A stretch of DNA of 7,481 bases from a bacterium (GTDB lineage Bacteria; Babelota; Babeliae; Babelales; RVW-14). A program made the position numbers and the translations under genes. Every line of letters starts with the position of its first letter. Position 1 is the stretch's first letter. Positions 4,844-7,481 of the stretch are shown here, one piece after another. Below the pieces are notes generated by a model. It saw nothing but the letters and a program-made list of their open reading frames with translations. It searched no databases and was not told the origin of the DNA. The DNA lies in the NCBI GenBank assembly GCA_030432505.1, contig JAUIHA010000034.1, positions 1-7,481 on the forward strand. Direction: 5' to 3'.

Positions 4844-5200
4844 TTAGACTGTTTCAGAATCTCCAGGGCTAACACCATATAACTCTGCTGGATTAACTCT
4901 TCGTTGTTCCCTATTGTGCCACCCAGAAGCTTTTTTGCAACAATTAACACATTTGCAAATGAGAATAATTGAACACAGGCAACAACAAAAACACCCAACA
5001 CTCACTACTGCACCAACAATAGAAATCAACGCCGTTGCCAAACCTTGCGTATCAATATTTTCGCACTCAGCATGCTGTATAACCTCAAGCGCTTCTAAAT
5101 ATTCTACTGGCAACGTCTGTAGATCAATACATTGCTCCACAGATGTACTCGCATAAACAACTGTCATAGAGATAAAAAAAAGAAGTAAAAGAATCCTCAT
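4844..5200 (-). CDS. Small exported Cys-rich single-pass membrane protein, array member 1
   Basis: The first small gene downstream of the antiporter. The ATG at 5200 gives 118 residues; a GTG at 5209 would add MRV in front and neither has a strong ribosome site (GAG lies 4 nt before the ATG). Translation may be coupled to the antiporter, whose stop is 12 nt away. The signal peptide is MRILLLLFFISMTVVYA. The ectodomain has two Cys (24 and 46) flanking a helix (VEYLEALEVIQHAEC). The membrane helix, from about 53, merges into a Cys run: C70, 72-74, 76, 82, 84, 87 and 88, nine in 19 residues. A basic tail (KKASGWHNREQRR) leads to the end SPGDSETV. That C-terminus fits a class I PDZ ligand pattern, which may be coincidence. 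Function is unknown. Confidence 0.8.
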   Translation of the reverse strand: MRILLLLFFISMTVVYASTSVEQCIDLQTLPVEYLEALEVIQHAECENIDTQGLATALISIVGAVVSVGCFCCCLCSIILICKCVNCCKKASGWHNREQRRVNPAELYGVSPGDSETV

Positions 5201-5212
5201 AACTCTCACACA

Positions 5213-6856
5213 TTATGAGCGGTTGTTTTTTGCCCTTGCATGAAGGAAGAGAAAAATGAAACCACTCAATAAAATCCCAGCGGACAATGACACCAACATG
5301 TTCACGTAAATACTTACATGTGATGCTAAAAAGCCTGCAATCAAAAATGCAACAGCTGAGGCAATAATGCATGGCAAGGTGAAACTGAACTGTGTTTTTA
5401 CTAAGTCAATGTGATATGAGCCAGAGCTGGTTGATGACATTAACATGGTATCTGAAATTGGCGACAAGTGATTACCAATCACCGCACCAGAAACAATGGC
5501 ACCAAGGAGTGGAAAGAGTACTGGAACAGATGCAACAAAAACCGGCGCTTGTAAATGAAGAAGAGAAGCAAGCATTGGTACTGCAATTGGAATATGAATA
5601 CCAATAGTTCCCCATGCTGAACCCATTGTTGATGAAGTGATAATTGCAACAACAAAGAACATTAATGGGAGATATGCAATATTAATTTTACCAATCAAAA
5701 GGCTTGCAAGGTACTGACCTGTTGCAAGATCAGTGCGAAGCAGACCACTGAGTGTCCAAATTAAAATCAATACTCCAACGGAAGGCCCAAGAAGCATAAT
5801 CCCTTCCCAAAAAATTCCTGGCAGCTGACCTGGTAATAATTTTTTACGGCTCACAAGGTATGGCGTACTCACGAGCAATGTGATAACAGAACCAACAAAG
5901 AGTGCTGCTGCAATTTTTGAATTTTGTAGTGCAACCATGAGTGAGTTGCCGCCACCAAAACATTGCCAATCACCAAAGTATAAAATGGCAATCATAGCGG
6001 AAACAAATAAGGTTCCAATGGGAATCAAAAAGTCTAAAATTGAACTACGTTTTATTTGCTCTTCAGACAAATCTTTAGTACGTTTTGCAACTGGCATTTT
6101 ACCAGCAAAAAGATTCCCGGTCTGCTCGGCTACACGTGCATGTTTATCATAAAGACCAAATGAAATCTGTTTATATACGATAAACCAAATAGAAAGAATA
6201 GCGATGAATGAATAGAACATGAATGGAATAACATTCATATACACATAAAATGGATCCGCAACAACCAAAGTACCTGTGCGTGCGATTGCAGAGATACCAG
6301 ATTGGCGAATCTGCATAATAATTTCAGCTGCCCAACTTGAAAATGGTAAGAGTACTACAAGTGGTGCACCCATGGCATTTACCAGTAGACCAAGTTTTAC
6401 ACGCGGAATTTTGAAGCGGTCAGTAATTGGTTGCATCACTGAACCAACAGTCAAACAACTAAAATAATCATCAATGAAAAAGAAGAGAGAGAGAAGTAAT
6501 GATGATGCTTCAGCTTGGCGCTTATTTTTAAGACGCGATGAAACCACATTCCCATATGCATACGCTCCTCCTGAGTGTTGCAGCATAGTGATAACAATAC
6601 CAAGCAAAATCAAAAACAAACAAATAAAGAGATACCAAGTGTTCCAAAATGCTTGCCATGAGGTTATGGTGCCAAGTTCGGTGGTATGCCAAATACGCTT
6701 AACCATGTCTGGTAAGACCTTGGTTAGTGAAAAATCATGCGCAACTAAAAGTGCAGAAAATATTCCTGTCAGGAGTGATACAAACACACGGCGCGTTGTT
6801 GCCGCAAGTATAACAACCAAAAGTGGTGGTACCAACACCATCCAAGTATTCTGCAT
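5213..6856 (-). CDS. nhaC: NhaC-family Na+/H+ antiporter
   Basis: A 547-residue inner-membrane protein with about 11-13 hydrophobic segments, expected to exchange Na+ for H+ across the cytoplasmic membrane. Family features are visible: a first helix starting at residue 5 (WMVLVPPLLVVILA), the FFFIDDYFSCLTVGSVMQPI segment at 125-144 with its acidic pair D129-D130 in a membrane region, PFSSWAAEI (171-179), SSTMGSAWGTIGIH (408-421), and the signature GNHLSPISDTMLMSS at 461-475. Length fits the family, and no frameshift or truncation is seen. A cytoplasmic loop (about 232-272) is charged. The ATG at 6856 has AAAGGA about 6 nt upstream. The gene leads a run of same-strand genes and ends 12 nt before the first small exported protein, so co-transcription is likely. 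Assignment to the NhaC/Na_H_antiporter superfamily is firm. The exact substrate is not: members also include malate-Na+/lactate and amino-acid-linked antiporters. Confidence 0.9.
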   Translation of the reverse strand: MQNTWMVLVPPLLVVILAATTRRVFVSLLTGIFSALLVAHDFSLTKVLPDMVKRIWHTTELGTITSWQAFWNTWYLFICLFLILLGIVITMLQHSGGAYAYGNVVSSRLKNKRQAEASSLLLSLFFFIDDYFSCLTVGSVMQPITDRFKIPRVKLGLLVNAMGAPLVVLLPFSSWAAEIIMQIRQSGISAIARTGTLVVADPFYVYMNVIPFMFYSFIAILSIWFIVYKQISFGLYDKHARVAEQTGNLFAGKMPVAKRTKDLSEEQIKRSSILDFLIPIGTLFVSAMIAILYFGDWQCFGGGNSLMVALQNSKIAAALFVGSVITLLVSTPYLVSRKKLLPGQLPGIFWEGIMLLGPSVGVLILIWTLSGLLRTDLATGQYLASLLIGKINIAYLPLMFFVVAIITSSTMGSAWGTIGIHIPIAVPMLASLLHLQAPVFVASVPVLFPLLGAIVSGAVIGNHLSPISDTMLMSSTSSGSYHIDLVKTQFSFTLPCIIASAVAFLIAGFLASHVSIYVNMLVSLSAGILLSGFIFLFLHARAKNNRS

Positions 6857-7032
6857 GAAAATTCCTTTATATCTCTTTCAAATCTATATTATTTTAAATA
6901 AGCATATTTTTATAAAAATTATCAAATTAACCGTTAAAAACAAGAAAAAGCCCCTAAATTATTCAAATAAGTGTTTACTTTGGCGCATACTTTTTGTATA
7001 TCTTCAGACTACCCCCATTACGAAAGGAACCC
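6857..7032. promoter_or_regulatory. Divergent AT-rich intergenic region between the antiporter and DciA-like genes
   Basis: These 176 bp lie between two divergent genes and should hold both promoters. Two palindromes are visible: a 14-nt A/T palindrome at 6906-6919 and TTAACCGTTAA at 6927-6937, a candidate operator. For the antiporter, TAAAAT on the minus strand (6896-6891) is a possible -10 element with a poor -35 (TTTTTA, 6918-6913). Confidence 0.5.
6974..7002 (+). promoter_or_regulatory. Candidate promoter for the DciA-like gene
   Basis: TTTACT (6974-6979) and TATATC (6997-7002) are separated by 17 bp, each matching 4 of 6 sigma-70 positions. Transcription would start near 7009, about 24 nt before the TTG start codon and upstream of its AAAGGA ribosome site, which is a sensible arrangement. 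Partial matches are common in AT-rich DNA. Confidence 0.35.
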
Positions 7033-7481
7033 TTGACCAAGTCTATAAAAGACCTTTTATCAAACTTCATTCCCCAAGAATATACGTGGAAAAAAACGCT
7101 TCTCGAGCATTGGGAAGAAATTATTGGTCCACTCAATAAAAACGTCACGCTCCTCAAGATTACCTACGAAAAAATTTATCTTGGCGTTTCTCACCCCGCA
7201 TGGGCTCAAGAACTGCATTTACTCTCTCCTATGTTAAAGAAAAAGATAAATGCATATCTAAAAAAGGATTATATCAAAGAAATCCGCTTTAGCGTTGTTA
7301 ACGGGTCATCGCAGAAACAGACGGGGAAAAAACAAGATAATAGCTTGCAAAACAAAGCAACAAAGAAGTACACTCTAACTAATAAAGAAAAGGAGATGCT
7401 AAAGAAATTTAGCGATACAGACTTGCAAACATTGTTTGGGGATTACTTTGTTAAATGCAAGCAAATGAAAGAAGGGGAGAA
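7033..7481 (+). CDS. DUF721/DciA-like protein (partial, 3' end outside window)
   Basis: 149 codons are visible from a TTG at 7033, with AAAGGA (7023-7028) upstream; no in-frame ATG lies nearby. Residues about 19-86 show the DUF721 pattern: a helix ending in W-x-E-I-I-G-P-L (HWEEIIGPLNKNV, 26-38), then a beta stretch and Y-L-G-V-S-H-P-A-W-A-Q-E-L (49-61), followed by a helix (LLSPMLKKKINAYL) and a strand (IKEIRFSVV). In bacteria that lack DnaC/DnaI, DciA proteins of this family help load or operate the replicative helicase DnaB. Beyond residue 90 the chain is Lys/Gln-rich and likely disordered, then helical (KEKEMLKKFSDTDLQTLFGDYF). The end of the window is GGGGAGAA-like, which could be a ribosome site for a following gene. 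The family call rests on motif recognition; helicase loading is inferred from the family. Confidence 0.72.
   Translation, partial: MTKSIKDLLSNFIPQEYTWKKTLLEHWEEIIGPLNKNVTLLKITYEKIYLGVSHPAWAQELHLLSPMLKKKINAYLKKDYIKEIRFSVVNGSSQKQTGKKQDNSLQNKATKKYTLTNKEKEMLKKFSDTDLQTLFGDYFVKCKQMKEGE

Noticed and set aside
1..5200. Array as bacteriocin or toxin-antitoxin modules
   Set aside because: No double-glycine leaders, no paired cytoplasmic antitoxin-like partners, and no immunity or ABC export genes are visible. All members share the Sec signal plus membrane anchor plan.
6474..7139. Plus-strand open frame of 221 codons
   Set aside because: It runs antisense to the antiporter, then through the AT-rich intergenic region and into the DciA-like gene in another frame. 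No recognisable domain and no coding-like composition.
1..7481. CRISPR arrays, tRNA or rRNA genes, insertion sequences
   Set aside because: No regularly spaced direct repeats, tRNA-like cloverleaf, rRNA segment or transposase motif was seen on either strand.

Overview
The window is AT-rich bacterial DNA with tightly packed genes. Its main content is a tandem array of 15 short minus-strand genes (positions 1-5200). Nearly all encode the same unusual architecture: a cleavable Sec signal peptide, a 30-50 residue acidic helical segment, one transmembrane helix, and a short tail that is often rich in cysteine and basic residues. I recognise no named family for them. The expansion of tiny secreted paralogues, the low GC and the start codons (ATG, GTG, TTG) would suit an intracellular or host-associated lineage such as Candidatus Dependentiae (Babeliae). 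That placement is an inference; nothing here is a phylogenetic marker that settles it.

Layout from right to left on the minus strand. An NhaC-family Na+/H+ antiporter (5213-6856) comes first. Thirteen nucleotides or fewer separate it from the first small gene, and the small genes then follow head to tail. Most gaps are 3-60 nt, and there are two ATGA stop-start overlaps (849-852 and 1931-1934) and one TAG|ATG abutment (501/502). The only larger gap in the array (1185-1282) holds a hairpin followed by a T-run in the minus direction, so the array may be two transcription units: antiporter plus eleven small genes, then four small genes running off the left edge. On the plus strand, beyond a 176-bp divergent intergenic region, is the 5' part of a DUF721/DciA-like gene (7033 to the window end).

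The small proteins look like exported type I membrane proteins: N-terminus outside after cleavage, C-terminus inside by the positive-inside rule. Their sequences have diverged strongly, but three of them (4403-4825, 3601-3918, 2898-3206) still share an L-S-x-E/D-x-R motif, and two of those still match at the nucleotide level. Two genes (158-501 and 1637-1934) have the signal peptide in a different frame from the mature domain. In each case a one-base change in a short A/T run, within or just after the signal-peptide coding region, would restore the frame. A third gene (3217-3537) has lost a recognisable signal peptide. The array therefore looks like a diversifying paralogue family with ongoing decay, or one switched on and off. 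How the antiporter relates to the small proteins is unknown; only proximity and shared orientation connect them.
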